Positions 25,875 to 34,376 of a DNA stretch of 64,000 nt are shown here, in pieces. The position numbers and the translations under genes are program-made. The stretch is from Bacillota bacterium (GTDB lineage: Bacteria > Bacillota > Clostridia > Peptostreptococcales > Anaerovoracaceae): assembly GCA_017557505.1 (NCBI GenBank), contig JAFYYP010000030.1, positions 1 to 64,000 of the forward strand, written 5' to 3'. The notes beneath the pieces are model-generated. The model saw only the letters and a program-made list of their open reading frames with translations, was not told the origin of the DNA and did not search any database. The number at the start of each line of letters is the position of its first letter. Positions within the stretch are counted from its first letter, which is position 1.

Positions 25875-26213
25875 TTATCCGAACTGCGCTTCCCGCAGCG
25901 GCTTGTCCCAGAAGATCCTGGCGTCGAGCTCTTCCGAGGCTTTATCCAGTTCGTCCTGCAGGATCTCCAGCAGGACGGCTTCGTATTTTTTGGACCGTCT
26001 GCCTCTGCCCGCGTACAGCACGGTCTCGGCGATGGCGTCGTAAGACACGGCGAAGTCTTCGGGGTCGTTGTGCGGGAAGAACGTCGCGGCAGCGGTGTAC
26101 GTGATGTGTCCTGCCTCCGAGTCGGATGTGAGCGTCACGAGGGCGGCCTTGCGCGGCACGCCTTCGAAGGTGCATTCCGCCTCGTAATAACATCTGAATA
26201 CGTCGATGGTCAT
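25875..26213 (-). CDS. Hypothetical protein, unrecognised
   Basis: 112 aa soluble protein with no signal peptide. An N-terminal beta-rich half (VFRCYYEAECTFEG, ITYTAAATFFPH) is followed by helices (YAGRGRRSKKYEAVLLEILQDEL). Codon use matches neighbours and GAGGAG sits 8 bases before ATG 26213, so it is a real gene; the ATG at 26228 would overlap its own ribosome site. The AT-rich dyad at 25833-25855 may terminate it. No family is recognised. Confidence 0.7.
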   Translation of the reverse strand: MTIDVFRCYYEAECTFEGVPRKAALVTLTSDSEAGHITYTAAATFFPHNDPEDFAVSYDAIAETVLYAGRGRRSKKYEAVLLEILQDELDKASEELDARIFWDKPLREAQFG

Positions 26214-26235
26214 GGATGATCTCCTCAAAAAGCAA

Positions 26236-26262
26236 AGATGCGCTCAGTCGAGCGCATCTTTT
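26236..26262. terminator. Terminator of the rubrerythrin gene
   Basis: AGATGCGCTC-AGTC-GAGCGCATCT, 10-bp perfect stem; on the minus strand it is followed by TTTGCTTTTT. Confidence 0.85.
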
Positions 26263-26276
26263 ATGGGGGTTGTTCT

Positions 26277-26858
26277 TTACTTGAAGTATCTCTCCAGCAT
26301 GCCCTTGAGCGCCTTGCCGTGTCTTGCCTCGTCGCGGGCCATTTCGTGGACGGTGTCGTGGATGGCATCCAGGCCGTTCTTCTTGGCGCACTTGGCGAGA
26401 TCGGTCTTGCCCTGGACGGCGCCGAATTCGCAGTCGACTCTCCAGGCCAGGTTCTTCTTGGTGGAGTCGGTCATGTTGGGCTCGAGCTCGGAACCGAGCA
26501 GTTCCGCGAACTTGGCGGCGTGTTCAGCTTCTTCCCAGGCTGCCTTTTCCCAATAGAGGCCGATCTCGGGATAGCCTTCTCTGTGGGCGACTCTGGCCAT
26601 GCACAGATACATGCCGACTTCGGAGCATTCGCCCTGGAAGTTGGCCTTCAGCTGTTCGATGATATAAGCCTTATCCTCTTCGGGTACGTTGTCGAGGTTC
26701 ATGCCGACGCCGAACACGTGCTCGGAAGCCAGAGGGGCGGACTCGTCCATTTCCTTGAACTTTTCACCGGGGCACTTGCAGATCGGACAGGCATAGCCTT
26801 CGGGCATCGCTTCGCCTTCATAGACGTAACCGCAGACGGGGCATACAAACTTCTTCAT
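26277..26858 (-). CDS. Reverse rubrerythrin (N-terminal rubredoxin, C-terminal diiron domain)
   Basis: 193 aa. Residues 1-45 hold a rubredoxin-type iron site (CPVCGY ... CPICKCPGEKF), and 60-193 a ferritin-like four-helix bundle with E-x2-H-type ligands (GECSEVGMYL, AAWEEAEHAAKF, DEARHGKALKGML). The domain order is the reverse of classical rubrerythrin and is characteristic of Clostridia, where the protein reduces hydrogen peroxide and oxygen with NADH-derived electrons. Monocistronic, AAAGGAG site. Confidence 0.93.
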   Translation of the reverse strand: MKKFVCPVCGYVYEGEAMPEGYACPICKCPGEKFKEMDESAPLASEHVFGVGMNLDNVPEEDKAYIIEQLKANFQGECSEVGMYLCMARVAHREGYPEIGLYWEKAAWEEAEHAAKFAELLGSELEPNMTDSTKKNLAWRVDCEFGAVQGKTDLAKCAKKNGLDAIHDTVHEMARDEARHGKALKGMLERYFK

Positions 26859-27010
26859 ATTGTTTCTCCTTTTCTTAAAAAACTGAAAGAGCTGTTGTTG
26901 GGTTCTCCGATTATTATAACTGAAATACGCCTTTCGGTAAACAGCAAGAAGGAGTATAATTTTATTTAGACAATACTGTGCTTCAACATAGATTCAGGAG
27001 GAACGTTACT

Positions 27011-28171
27011 ATGAACAGAGCATGGATCGAGCTGGACTCTGCAGCTCTGAAACACAATCTAGAAGAACTCAGCAAGGAGTTTGACCCGAAGACGGGCATC
27101 ATGGGTGTCGTCAAGGCGAACGGTTACGGCCACGGCGCCACGCAGATCGCGGCGAAGCTCGCCGAATTCGGCATCGACCACTTCTGCGTCGCGGCGCTGT
27201 CCGAAGCGCTCGAACTGCGGGCGGCCGGCATCCAGGGCACCATCATCATCCTGGGCTACACGGCTCCCGGCTTTGCGATGGAGTTGTACCGCAACCAGAT
27301 CACGCAGACCCTTGTGAGCATCGAATACGCAAAACAGCTGGACGAAGTGTTCGGCAAGATGATCGAGGCGAACAGCCCCGAGCTGAAGGGCGCCAAGCTG
27401 CTCGGCAATATGGCCATCGACACCGGCATGCACCGCATCGGCGTTGCCAAGGACGACTACGATACGATGGCCGAATTCTACAAGCTGCCGCACATCCAGG
27501 TGACCGGCATGTTCACGCATCTGCCCGTCGCCGATACCGGAGAAGAGCAGCACGTGACATTCACAAAGGGTCAGATCGAGGCGTTCTTCAAGGCGAAGGA
27601 AGAACTTGAAAAACGCGGCATCGACCCCGGCTACGTCCACTGCCAGAACTCCCTGGGCAGCATCAATTACTCGCCGCAGCCCGGCGCGGACTATGCGCGT
27701 TTCGGCATCTGCATGTACGGCGCGCTGCAGGTCTACGAGGATTATCTGAAGAGACCTGTCCATCTCGAACCGGTCATGACCCTGAAAGCCCATATCGCCT
27801 CCGTGCGCGAGATCGCTCCCGGCGAGACCGTCGGCTACGGCAGGACGTTCACTGCGGAAAGACCGACCAAGATCGCCACGATCTGCATCGGTTACGCGGA
27901 CGGCGTGCCCCGCAATCTGTCCGGCGGCAAGCTGAAGGCCATCGTGCACGGCCAGATCTGCCAGGGCGCGGGCCGCATCTGCATGGACCAGATGATGCTC
28001 GACGTTACCGATATTCCCGACGTCAAGATGGGCGACGTGGCCATCTTGCTCGGCAGAGACGGCGACAAGGCCATCTATGCGGAAGACTGGGCGAGAGACG
28101 CGGATACCATTACCGACGAGATCTTTACCAGGCTGAACAAGAGGATCGAGAACAACGGATTCGTAAAATAG
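27011..28171 (+). CDS. alr: Alanine racemase
   Basis: 386 aa fold-type III PLP enzyme. The PLP lysine is Lys35 in VVKANGYGHG; the second catalytic Tyr is in GETVGYGRTF and CMDQMMLDVT follows. Supplies D-alanine for peptidoglycan. ATG 27011 follows CAGGAGG; an upstream in-frame ATG (26978) adds a poor N-terminus. TATAAT at 26955-26960 is a probable -10. Confidence 0.95.
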   Translation: MNRAWIELDSAALKHNLEELSKEFDPKTGIMGVVKANGYGHGATQIAAKLAEFGIDHFCVAALSEALELRAAGIQGTIIILGYTAPGFAMELYRNQITQTLVSIEYAKQLDEVFGKMIEANSPELKGAKLLGNMAIDTGMHRIGVAKDDYDTMAEFYKLPHIQVTGMFTHLPVADTGEEQHVTFTKGQIEAFFKAKEELEKRGIDPGYVHCQNSLGSINYSPQPGADYARFGICMYGALQVYEDYLKRPVHLEPVMTLKAHIASVREIAPGETVGYGRTFTAERPTKIATICIGYADGVPRNLSGGKLKAIVHGQICQGAGRICMDQMMLDVTDIPDVKMGDVAILLGRDGDKAIYAEDWARDADTITDEIFTRLNKRIENNGFVK

Positions 28172-28182
28172 ACGGAATTCGG

Positions 28183-28210
28183 GAGGCATGCCTGCGGGCG
28201 TGCCTCTTTT
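28183..28210 (+). terminator. Terminator of alr
   Basis: GAGGCATGCC / GGCGTGCCTC with loop TGCG and TTTT. Confidence 0.88.
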
Positions 28211-28234
28211 CTTCTTTATAGAGGAGATGTCCGT

Positions 28235-29218
28235 ATGGAACGGAAAAGACGATCATGGAGAATAGCTGCAGCGGTGCTTCTGGTATTGATATTGCTGCTT
28301 ACAGCCTGCACTGCAGGTGACAGCTCTGGCGGAGAAGAGCCGCGTCCGCAGGAACCTGCAGAGCAGCAAGAACCTGAAGAACAAACGGAAGAACAGCCGC
28401 TTCTTCCGGAGGAGGATCTCGGTCCGGAAGAAGAAACTGCTGCAGTTCCGGAATTGGTCTGGATCAACGAACATATCGCCGGGACGATAGCGGAGCTCGA
28501 AGCGGAGTTCCCTGTTACGATCCTGTATGGAGATACCGCGCTGGCATATGAGTACACTTTTACGGCAGAGCCGATCGTCGATGAGGGCTACATCACCGGA
28601 GCGCTGGACGTGCTTGCGGAATTCCTGCGCGATTTCCCGGAAGGCTTTCTGCAGGAGATGTATGCCGGGGACGGGGTCGATCATCCGAATCACCTGACGT
28701 TCCTGTTCAGTGGAAAATTGCATCCGGAAAATGCCGGCTCGACCAGCAATCCCGCGGCATATGCGTACCGGATAGGCAGCGATCAGTTCATCGCGCTCAA
28801 CATCACACATGACACCCAGCTGCGGATCACGCTTGCGCACGAGACCATGCACGCCATCGATTCCTATCTGGACACGCTGACCGGCTGGGATACTTACCCG
28901 GAATGGCAGGACTATCTGCCGGATGGCTTCGAGTACAATAACAGTTACATTGGAGCGGACGGAGGGGATTATTTCGATACGACGTATACGCTCGTAAGCG
29001 GCGGTCCGATCTGGTTCGTCGACGTCTACTCGAAGACGTTCGACATCGAAGACAGGGCGGTGATGTTCCAGTCGATGTTTGCCGGGACGCCGGATGCGTT
29101 CTGGGTCACGAACAAGCGCATTACTAACCGCATGAAGTATATGGCGTCGGTCATCCGGGAGCATTTCCGCTGTCTGGACGGAGCAGGCCCGACCATCTGG
29201 GAGCGGCTGCTGCCATAA
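28235..29218 (+). CDS. Putative zinc metalloprotease lipoprotein
   Basis: 327 aa. Basic N-terminus, hydrophobic helix and lipobox LTAC (Cys25) predict a membrane-anchored lipoprotein, followed by a Pro/Glu-rich spacer (30-75). The extracellular domain carries HETMH at 202-206, a gluzincin-type zinc motif, with a downstream acidic stretch (DIEDRAVMFQSMF) that could give the third ligand. No named family is recognised. Single gene between terminators, GAGGAG site. Confidence 0.8.
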   Translation: MERKRRSWRIAAAVLLVLILLLTACTAGDSSGGEEPRPQEPAEQQEPEEQTEEQPLLPEEDLGPEEETAAVPELVWINEHIAGTIAELEAEFPVTILYGDTALAYEYTFTAEPIVDEGYITGALDVLAEFLRDFPEGFLQEMYAGDGVDHPNHLTFLFSGKLHPENAGSTSNPAAYAYRIGSDQFIALNITHDTQLRITLAHETMHAIDSYLDTLTGWDTYPEWQDYLPDGFEYNNSYIGADGGDYFDTTYTLVSGGPIWFVDVYSKTFDIEDRAVMFQSMFAGTPDAFWVTNKRITNRMKYMASVIREHFRCLDGAGPTIWERLLP

Positions 29219-29238
29219 GGAATATATAATGACCCGAA

Positions 29239-29266
29239 AGAGAGCTGCAGATGCAGCCCTCTTTTT
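29239..29266 (+). terminator. Terminator of the metalloprotease gene
   Basis: AGAG-A-GCTGC / GCAGC-C-CTCT with one A/C mismatch, loop AGAT, TTTTT. Confidence 0.75.
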
Positions 29267-29316
29267 AATGCGACAATATGTAAATGATTATTTGTCGATA
29301 AACTACAAAGTGTAAA

Positions 29317-29345
29317 TTGTTCTATGCGCACTTCAGCTTTATAGT
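29317..29345 (+). promoter_or_regulatory. Promoter of the Cys/Met lyase gene
   Basis: TTGTTC (29317-29322), 17 bp, TATAGT (29340-29345). A dyad CGACAA/TTGTCG (29271-29276, 29292-29297) lies just upstream of the -35. Confidence 0.65.
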
Positions 29346-29402
29346 ATAGGTGTAAAGAACCGTTAACGCTTTTTCGAAACATATACGCAAAGGAGTAAAA
29401 CC

Positions 29403-30599
29403 ATGAGCATCAAGACAGATCTTCTTCACGACAATCAGGTCCATCAGAAGCTGTGGGGCGACTACAAGAGCATCGCCGCAGCACACGTCAGTCCGATCTA
29501 TCAGACCACGACCTTTATCCTGGACGACTTCGACAGCGCAGTCTATCTGAACCAGCACGTCGACCAGGGCTTCGTCTACAGCAGATTCGGCGGCCCGTCC
29601 AGCGACGAACTTGAAAGAAAGATCGCGCATTTGGAACACGCGGAAGCAGCTCTGGCGCTGGCTTCCGGCCTCGGCGCCATTTCCACGGCGGCGCTGTCCT
29701 GTCTGAAAGCGGGCGACCACGTGGTCTTTGGCGACGTCATCTACGGCTGCACGTTCACGCTGTTCGCCAAGGTTCTGACCAATTTCGGAGTCACGTATAC
29801 CCGCGTCGATACCACCGATCCCCAGAACGTTGCGGACGCCATGCAGCCCAACACGACGCTCGTCTACGTCGAGACGCCGGCCAACCCGACATTAAAGATC
29901 TCCGATATCGAGGCCATCGCCAAGATCGTTCACGCCAAGCCCGGCGTTAAACTGATCGTCGACAGCACGTTCGCTTCTCCCTATCTGCAGAATCCGCTCG
30001 ACCTCGGCGCAGATCTCGTTGTCCACAGCGCGACCAAGTATCTGTGCGGTCACGGAACGGCTACCGCAGGCGTCATCGCCGGTCCCAAGGCGCTGATCGA
30101 CCGCTGCAGGATGCCCTTCATGCAGTGCTTCGGCGCCGTGCTTGGACCGTTCGAGGCCTGGCTCGTGATGCAGGGCATGAAGACGCTGGCCGCCCGTATG
30201 GACGTGACCTGCGCCAATGCCATGAAGGTCGCCAGGTTCCTCGAGAACCACCCGAAGATCGACAGAGTTTACTATCCCGGCCTCGAGAGCCATCCGACGC
30301 ACGAGATCGCCAAGAAGCAGATGCACAACGGCTTCGGCGGCATGATGAGCGCCGACATCAAGGGCGGCATGGACGCTGTCCGCACCGTCATGAACAACGT
30401 CAAGGTCTTTTCGCTGGCGACGTCGCTGGGCAACGTGGACTCCCTGATCCAGCACAGCCCGTCCATGTCCCACTTCGACATGAGTCCCGAAGAGCGGCAC
30501 GCAGCGGAGATCTTCGATGGCCAGGTGCGTCTGTCCATCGGCATCGAAGATGCGGACGACCTGATTACGGATCTCGACCAGGCGCTGGCACTGATCTAA
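29403..30599 (+). CDS. Cys/Met metabolism PLP-dependent enzyme (methionine gamma-lyase / cystathionine gamma-synthase type)
   Basis: 398 aa fold-type I enzyme. PLP lysine in VHSATKYLCGHG, substrate-loop tyrosine in FVYSRFGGPSSDELE, and VDSTFASPYLQNP. The complete set of family motifs is intact. It could be a methionine gamma-lyase (methanethiol, ammonia and 2-oxobutyrate), a cystathionine enzyme or O-acetylhomoserine sulfhydrylase; motif reading alone does not separate them. Own promoter and terminator, CAAAGGAG site. Confidence 0.88.
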   Translation: MSIKTDLLHDNQVHQKLWGDYKSIAAAHVSPIYQTTTFILDDFDSAVYLNQHVDQGFVYSRFGGPSSDELERKIAHLEHAEAALALASGLGAISTAALSCLKAGDHVVFGDVIYGCTFTLFAKVLTNFGVTYTRVDTTDPQNVADAMQPNTTLVYVETPANPTLKISDIEAIAKIVHAKPGVKLIVDSTFASPYLQNPLDLGADLVVHSATKYLCGHGTATAGVIAGPKALIDRCRMPFMQCFGAVLGPFEAWLVMQGMKTLAARMDVTCANAMKVARFLENHPKIDRVYYPGLESHPTHEIAKKQMHNGFGGMMSADIKGGMDAVRTVMNNVKVFSLATSLGNVDSLIQHSPSMSHFDMSPEERHAAEIFDGQVRLSIGIEDADDLITDLDQALALI

Positions 30600-30614
30600 T
30601 TGCACAGGCAGTAC

Positions 30615-30641
30615 GGCCGGGCTTTTCTGCCCGGCCTTTTT
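30615..30641 (+). terminator. Terminator of the PLP enzyme gene
   Basis: GGCCGGGC / GCCCGGCC, loop TTTTCT, TTTTT. Confidence 0.92.
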
Positions 30642-30646
30642 CATGG

Positions 30647-30652
30647 TACAAT
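30647..30652 (+). promoter_or_regulatory. -10 element abutting the PucR-type gene (leaderless start)
   Basis: TACAAT ends six bases before the ATG at 30659, so transcription should start at or near the start codon. No ribosome binding site is present. The -35 position falls in the terminator arm and is weak (TTTCTG region). Confidence 0.5.
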
Positions 30653-30658
30653 GCACGT

Positions 30659-31855
30659 ATGAATTACACGATCTCCGACATGCTGCGGGACAACCTGGTC
30701 CCCGGCATCGAACAACTGGCATACGGGGGCGATCTGGCCGCGGCCGAGATCGCCGAAGTGACCGTGCAGGAGTATCCGGCGGATGATTTCGTGCAGCCCG
30801 GCGATCTCGTGCTTTCCACGGCGGAAGGCTGTACAGATGACCCGCAGAAGTTCTCCGCCTTTCTGGAGGAACTGGCGCAGAGCGGCGCGTGCGGCGTCCT
30901 GTTCGCGTTCCGCGACGCGTCGTATCAGTTCCCGCTGGCCTTGCGGCTGCAGGCGCAGCAGAAAAAGCTGCCGGTGTTCCGCATCCCCTGGAAAGTCCGC
31001 TTTGCCGAAGTCCAGACCGACCTGATCCGCCGCATCCACCGCCGCAGCGTGGAATATCTGACGGAACATAAACTGAAAGACGATTTCGTCTGGAACCTGG
31101 CGTCCGGCAACTACGAGGATCCGCAGCAGATGGCCCTGCAGGGGCTCCGCCTGAAGTTCGACCTGAGCCTGAATTATGCCTGCATCCGCTTCCGGGCGAT
31201 CCTGCCGGAAGACGAAGCGGAGTATTCTTCCCTGGCTGTGCAGACTGCTGCCGTGATCGAAAACACGATCGAGTCCACCGGCAGACTGTGCGGACTACGG
31301 GGCATGTACGCAGGCAGGTCGCTGGAATTCATCCTTTACGCGGAGGCTCGCGACGGGCGGGAAACGGAGGATATCCGTATGGCTGCCGGCGCGCTGCGCA
31401 AAAGCCTTGCGGAACAGCTGCCCGAAGCGGCTTTCCTGTTCGGGGTCAGCCCGGCGGAAAGCGCTCCTTCCGATTTTGTCCGCCTGGCGCAGCAGGCCGG
31501 CATGGCGCTGGGATACGCGGCGGGGACGTCGGAAGGACTGTATACGTACAAGGACGCCCAGGAGGCTGCCATGATCGCGGCTCTTCTGCGCGACGAAAAG
31601 GCGTTTTCCGTTGCAAGGACGACGTTGGCGCCTCTGCTGGCCGCGGATGAAAAGGGCAGCGAGTATGTGAAGAGCGCTGCCGCCTACTTCCGCTGCTGCG
31701 GCAACGCCAGCAAAGCTGCGGACGAACTGCATATCCACCGCATTTCTCTGCTGCAGAGGCTGGAGAAGATCGAGGCGCTCACGGGGCTTTCGCTGAAGGA
31801 TCCCCGCGACAGACTGCTGCTGCAGCTGTGCGTGCGCATGACTGTGGATGAATAG
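30659..31855 (+). CDS. PucR-family transcriptional regulator
   Basis: 398 aa. N-terminal PucR-like sensory domain (ISDMLRDNLVPGIEQLAYGG, VQPGDLVLST, LPVFRIPW), a GGDEF-like middle and a C-terminal PucR HTH_30 (YFRCCGNASKAADELHIHRISLLQRLEKIE). Relatives control purine catabolism or amino-acid use. The first ATG follows a -10 by six bases without a Shine-Dalgarno, suggesting leaderless translation. Heads a likely operon with a PNPOx-like protein, HAD phosphatase and TrmO (gaps 25, 14 and 3 bp). The GTG or ATG choice is not ambiguous: upstream ATG 30651 ends in three codons. Confidence 0.85.
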   Translation: MNYTISDMLRDNLVPGIEQLAYGGDLAAAEIAEVTVQEYPADDFVQPGDLVLSTAEGCTDDPQKFSAFLEELAQSGACGVLFAFRDASYQFPLALRLQAQQKKLPVFRIPWKVRFAEVQTDLIRRIHRRSVEYLTEHKLKDDFVWNLASGNYEDPQQMALQGLRLKFDLSLNYACIRFRAILPEDEAEYSSLAVQTAAVIENTIESTGRLCGLRGMYAGRSLEFILYAEARDGRETEDIRMAAGALRKSLAEQLPEAAFLFGVSPAESAPSDFVRLAQQAGMALGYAAGTSEGLYTYKDAQEAAMIAALLRDEKAFSVARTTLAPLLAADEKGSEYVKSAAAYFRCCGNASKAADELHIHRISLLQRLEKIEALTGLSLKDPRDRLLLQLCVRMTVDE

Positions 31856-31880
31856 AGTATAGGAAAAAGGAGAAAACGAC

Positions 31881-32366
31881 ATGAGAAGAAAAGACAGAGA
31901 AGTGACCGAGATCGCCGAGATCAGAAAGATCCTGGACACGGCGGACATCCTGCACATGGGCCTGTTCGACGGCGATTATCCTTACGTCGTGCCCGTGCAT
32001 TACGGCTATGAATTCCGGGGCGATACGCTGGTGTTTTATACCCACAGCGCCAAGGAAGGACATAAACTGGATCTGATCCGGAGCAATCCCGCGGTCTGCG
32101 TGGAAGTGGACTGCGACGTGGAGACGCTGCCCGCCAAGGCCGCCTGCGGCTACGGATCCACCTTTGCTTCCGTGATCGCAAGAGGCAAAGCGGAGATCCT
32201 GGAAGACGGAGAAGAAAAGGCGGAAGCCCTCAGGACCCTGATGAAGTGCCAGACCGGAATGGATTTCGAGATCAACGCGGCGATGGCCGGCGCGGTCGCC
32301 GTTCTGAAGATCACCGCGGACGAATTCACCGCAAAGCGCAATCCGGGTCCGAAGAAGCCGGAGTAA
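31881..32366 (+). CDS. Pyridoxamine 5'-phosphate oxidase-like flavin protein (NimA type)
   Basis: 161 aa split-barrel FMN-binding fold. Start REVTEIAEIRKILDTADILHMGLFDGDYPYVVPVHYGYE and heme/flavin-type HSAKEGHKLDLIRSNPAVCVEV (read in pieces) match the NimA/PNPOx-like family, often linked to reduction of nitroimidazoles or unknown substrates. Cytoplasmic. GGAG site; second gene of the regulator's operon. Confidence 0.85.
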   Translation: MRRKDREVTEIAEIRKILDTADILHMGLFDGDYPYVVPVHYGYEFRGDTLVFYTHSAKEGHKLDLIRSNPAVCVEVDCDVETLPAKAACGYGSTFASVIARGKAEILEDGEEKAEALRTLMKCQTGMDFEINAAMAGAVAVLKITADEFTAKRNPGPKKPE

Positions 32367-32380
32367 AGCAGAGTGCCCGC

Positions 32381-33028
32381 ATGAAATACAAGATCGTTTT
32401 ATTCGATATGGACGGCACGATCCTGGACACGCTCCGGGACCTGTCGGATTCTGTGAACTGGGCGCTGCGCGAATGCGGACTGCCCGAACGCACCTTTGCG
32501 GAAAACCGCCGCTTTCTGGGCAACGGCATCTTCAATCTGATCCACAGAGCGGTGCCGGAAGGGACGCCGCAGGATCTGGAAGACAAAGTCCGCACGGTTT
32601 ATAAGCATCATTACGAACAGCACTGCAACGATACGACGAAGCCGTTCGACGGCATCCCCGAAGCGATGGAACAGCTGCGGAAAAGGGGATACCGGCTGGC
32701 CTGCGTGTCCAATAAACCGGACGACGACGTAGCGCGGCTGGCGGAGCAGCATTTCGGCGGCCTGCTGGACGCCTGGAGCGGCCCGCTGCCGGGCATGCCC
32801 ATCAAGCCTGCGCCGGATCTCTGCGACCGCATCCTGGCCATGGAAGGCCTGACCCGCGAAGACGCCGTCTACGTCGGCGATACGGAGGTAGACATCGAAA
32901 CGGCGAAAAACGCCGGCATGGAGTGCGTCGTCTGCGCCTGGGGCTTCCGGGACGAAGACTGGCTGATCGCCTGCGGCGCGAAGACCATCATCCACCGTCC
33001 CGAAGAATTGCTGGAGATCCTGGAGTAG
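32381..33028 (+). CDS. gph: HAD-family phosphoglycolate phosphatase-like hydrolase
   Basis: 215 aa. HAD motifs: nucleophile DMDGTILDT (Asp9, Asp11), motif II VSNKPDDD, motif III Lys in IKPAPDL and acidic VGDTEVDIETAKNAGM. Cap type matches Gph/PGP; the substrate may be phosphoglycolate or another small phosphate ester. ATG 32381 begins the HAD strand directly; an upstream in-frame ATG would read through the end of the previous gene. Confidence 0.87.
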   Translation: MKYKIVLFDMDGTILDTLRDLSDSVNWALRECGLPERTFAENRRFLGNGIFNLIHRAVPEGTPQDLEDKVRTVYKHHYEQHCNDTTKPFDGIPEAMEQLRKRGYRLACVSNKPDDDVARLAEQHFGGLLDAWSGPLPGMPIKPAPDLCDRILAMEGLTREDAVYVGDTEVDIETAKNAGMECVVCAWGFRDEDWLIACGAKTIIHRPEELLEILE

Positions 33029-33031
33029 CTT

Positions 33032-33736
33032 ATGGAACACGTCATCCGTCCCATCGCCCATATCCGCACCGAGTTCGCTTCGAAATTCGGCATCCCCCGC
33101 CAGTCCGGCCTCGTGCCGGAGCTGGAAGGCACGATCGTGTTCGAGCCGGAATACCGCAATCCCGACGCGCTGCGGGGCCTGGAGACCTACACGCACATCT
33201 GGCTGATCTGGCACTTTTCGGAAGGGTTTGCCTCTGCAAAGCAGGAGGCCGGTGCAGCTTCCTGGAGTCCCACGGTGCGTCCGCCGAAACTGGACGGCAA
33301 CACGCGGGTGGGCGTTTTCGCTTCGCGTTCCCCGAACCGGCCCAACAGTCTGGGCCTGTCCGTCGTGCGCATGACCGGCATAGAACCCGAAAGTCCGGAA
33401 GGGCCGCTCATCCACGTCGCCGGCGCCGACCTGATGGACGGCACGCCCATCTTCGACATCAAACCCTACATGCCGTTCACGGAAAGCATCCCCGACGCGG
33501 GACGCGGAATCGGCCGATTCCGCGATCTAAAACCGCTGGACGTAACAATTCCCGAAGACCTGGTGAAAAAGCTGCCTGAGGGCAAAACAGAGGCCTTAAA
33601 GCGGGTCCTGTCCATGGACCCCAGGCCCGGCTACCAGGACGATCCGAAACGGGTCTACGGATTTCCGTTCGCAGGGGTCGAAGTGAAGTTCCGGGTCACG
33701 GAAGACCGCCGGGCGGTCGTCATATCCATAGAATGA
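33032..33736 (+). CDS. trmO: tRNA N6-threonylcarbamoyladenosine methyltransferase-type protein (TsaA/TrmO)
   Basis: 234 aa. TrmO/TsaA barrel with RTEFASKFGIPRQSGL, YRNPDALRGLETYTHIWLIWHF (read in pieces), RPPKLDGNTRVGVFASRSPNRPN and the active loop SPNRPNSLGLS. TrmO transfers a methyl from S-adenosylmethionine to t6A at tRNA position 37. A C-terminal extension (~155-234) is common in the family. Starts 3 bp after gph. Confidence 0.9.
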   Translation: MEHVIRPIAHIRTEFASKFGIPRQSGLVPELEGTIVFEPEYRNPDALRGLETYTHIWLIWHFSEGFASAKQEAGAASWSPTVRPPKLDGNTRVGVFASRSPNRPNSLGLSVVRMTGIEPESPEGPLIHVAGADLMDGTPIFDIKPYMPFTESIPDAGRGIGRFRDLKPLDVTIPEDLVKKLPEGKTEALKRVLSMDPRPGYQDDPKRVYGFPFAGVEVKFRVTEDRRAVVISIE

Positions 33737-33737
33737 A

Positions 33738-33763
33738 AAAAAGGAGGCCGAAGCCTCCTTTTT
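33738..33763. terminator. Bidirectional terminator between trmO and the flavodoxin-like gene
   Basis: AAAAAGGAGGC / GCCTCCTTTTT around loop CGAA: an 11-bp stem flanked by A-run and T-run, usable from both sides. Confidence 0.9.
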
Positions 33764-33776
33764 GCTTGTCCGGAAC

Positions 33777-34328
33777 TTAGAACTTGTCCGCCAGAGCCGC
33801 TGCCTGCGCGCAGCCGTCGGTGTTCGCGATGGCTCCGGCTTCGTTTACGCCGGGCACCAGCACTTCGCCTACCATGTTCCACTGCAGCAGCGCAACCGTG
33901 CGCTCCATGGGAATCTTGACGCCGTCCATGACGGAGGGGTCTGCCTCTTCGCAGCAGGTGATGATCGCCGCCGATTTTCCGGCGACCTGTTCTGCCTTGC
34001 CTCCAATGAAGAAGGAATACAGTTTATCGATCACGCCCTTGATCTGCGCGGGGATGGAATACCAGTAGACCGGCATGGAGAACACGATGCCGTCCGCTTC
34101 CAGGATCGCGGGAGCCATCTTGTTGAAGTCGCCGCCGAAGCTGCAGGCTTCGCCCGTCTTATAGCAGGTGTTGCACGCGTGGCAGAACCCGACGTCCATG
34201 TGGGCTGCGTCGAAACGGGTCACGGTGTGGCCTTTCGCCTCCGCCGCCTTGATGAAAGCCTCGGTCATGGCAAAGGTGTTGCCGTTGTTTCTGGGGCTGC
34301 CGGTGATCACTACGATTTTCTTGCTCAT
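33777..34328 (-). CDS. Flavodoxin-fold NAD(P)H-dependent oxidoreductase
   Basis: 183 aa. FMN-binding start VVITGSPRNNGNTFAMTEAF, a CHACNTCYKTGEACSF Cys cluster as in NADPH-dependent FMN reductases and PVYWYSIPAQIKGVIDK. Reduces FMN or an organic acceptor, possibly iron-sulfur associated through its four cysteines. Last gene of the five-gene leftward operon; AAAGGAG site. Confidence 0.87.
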   Translation of the reverse strand: MSKKIVVITGSPRNNGNTFAMTEAFIKAAEAKGHTVTRFDAAHMDVGFCHACNTCYKTGEACSFGGDFNKMAPAILEADGIVFSMPVYWYSIPAQIKGVIDKLYSFFIGGKAEQVAGKSAAIITCCEEADPSVMDGVKIPMERTVALLQWNMVGEVLVPGVNEAGAIANTDGCAQAAALADKF

Positions 34329-34376
34329 TTGTTTTCTCCTTTTATGAAAAATGGGTTCAGGGACTGAAACTGTCTA

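Noticed and set aside
29219-29402. SAM-type riboswitch before the Cys/Met lyase
   Set aside because: The leader is too short and lacks the conserved SAM-box motifs; only a promoter and a 6-bp dyad are visible.
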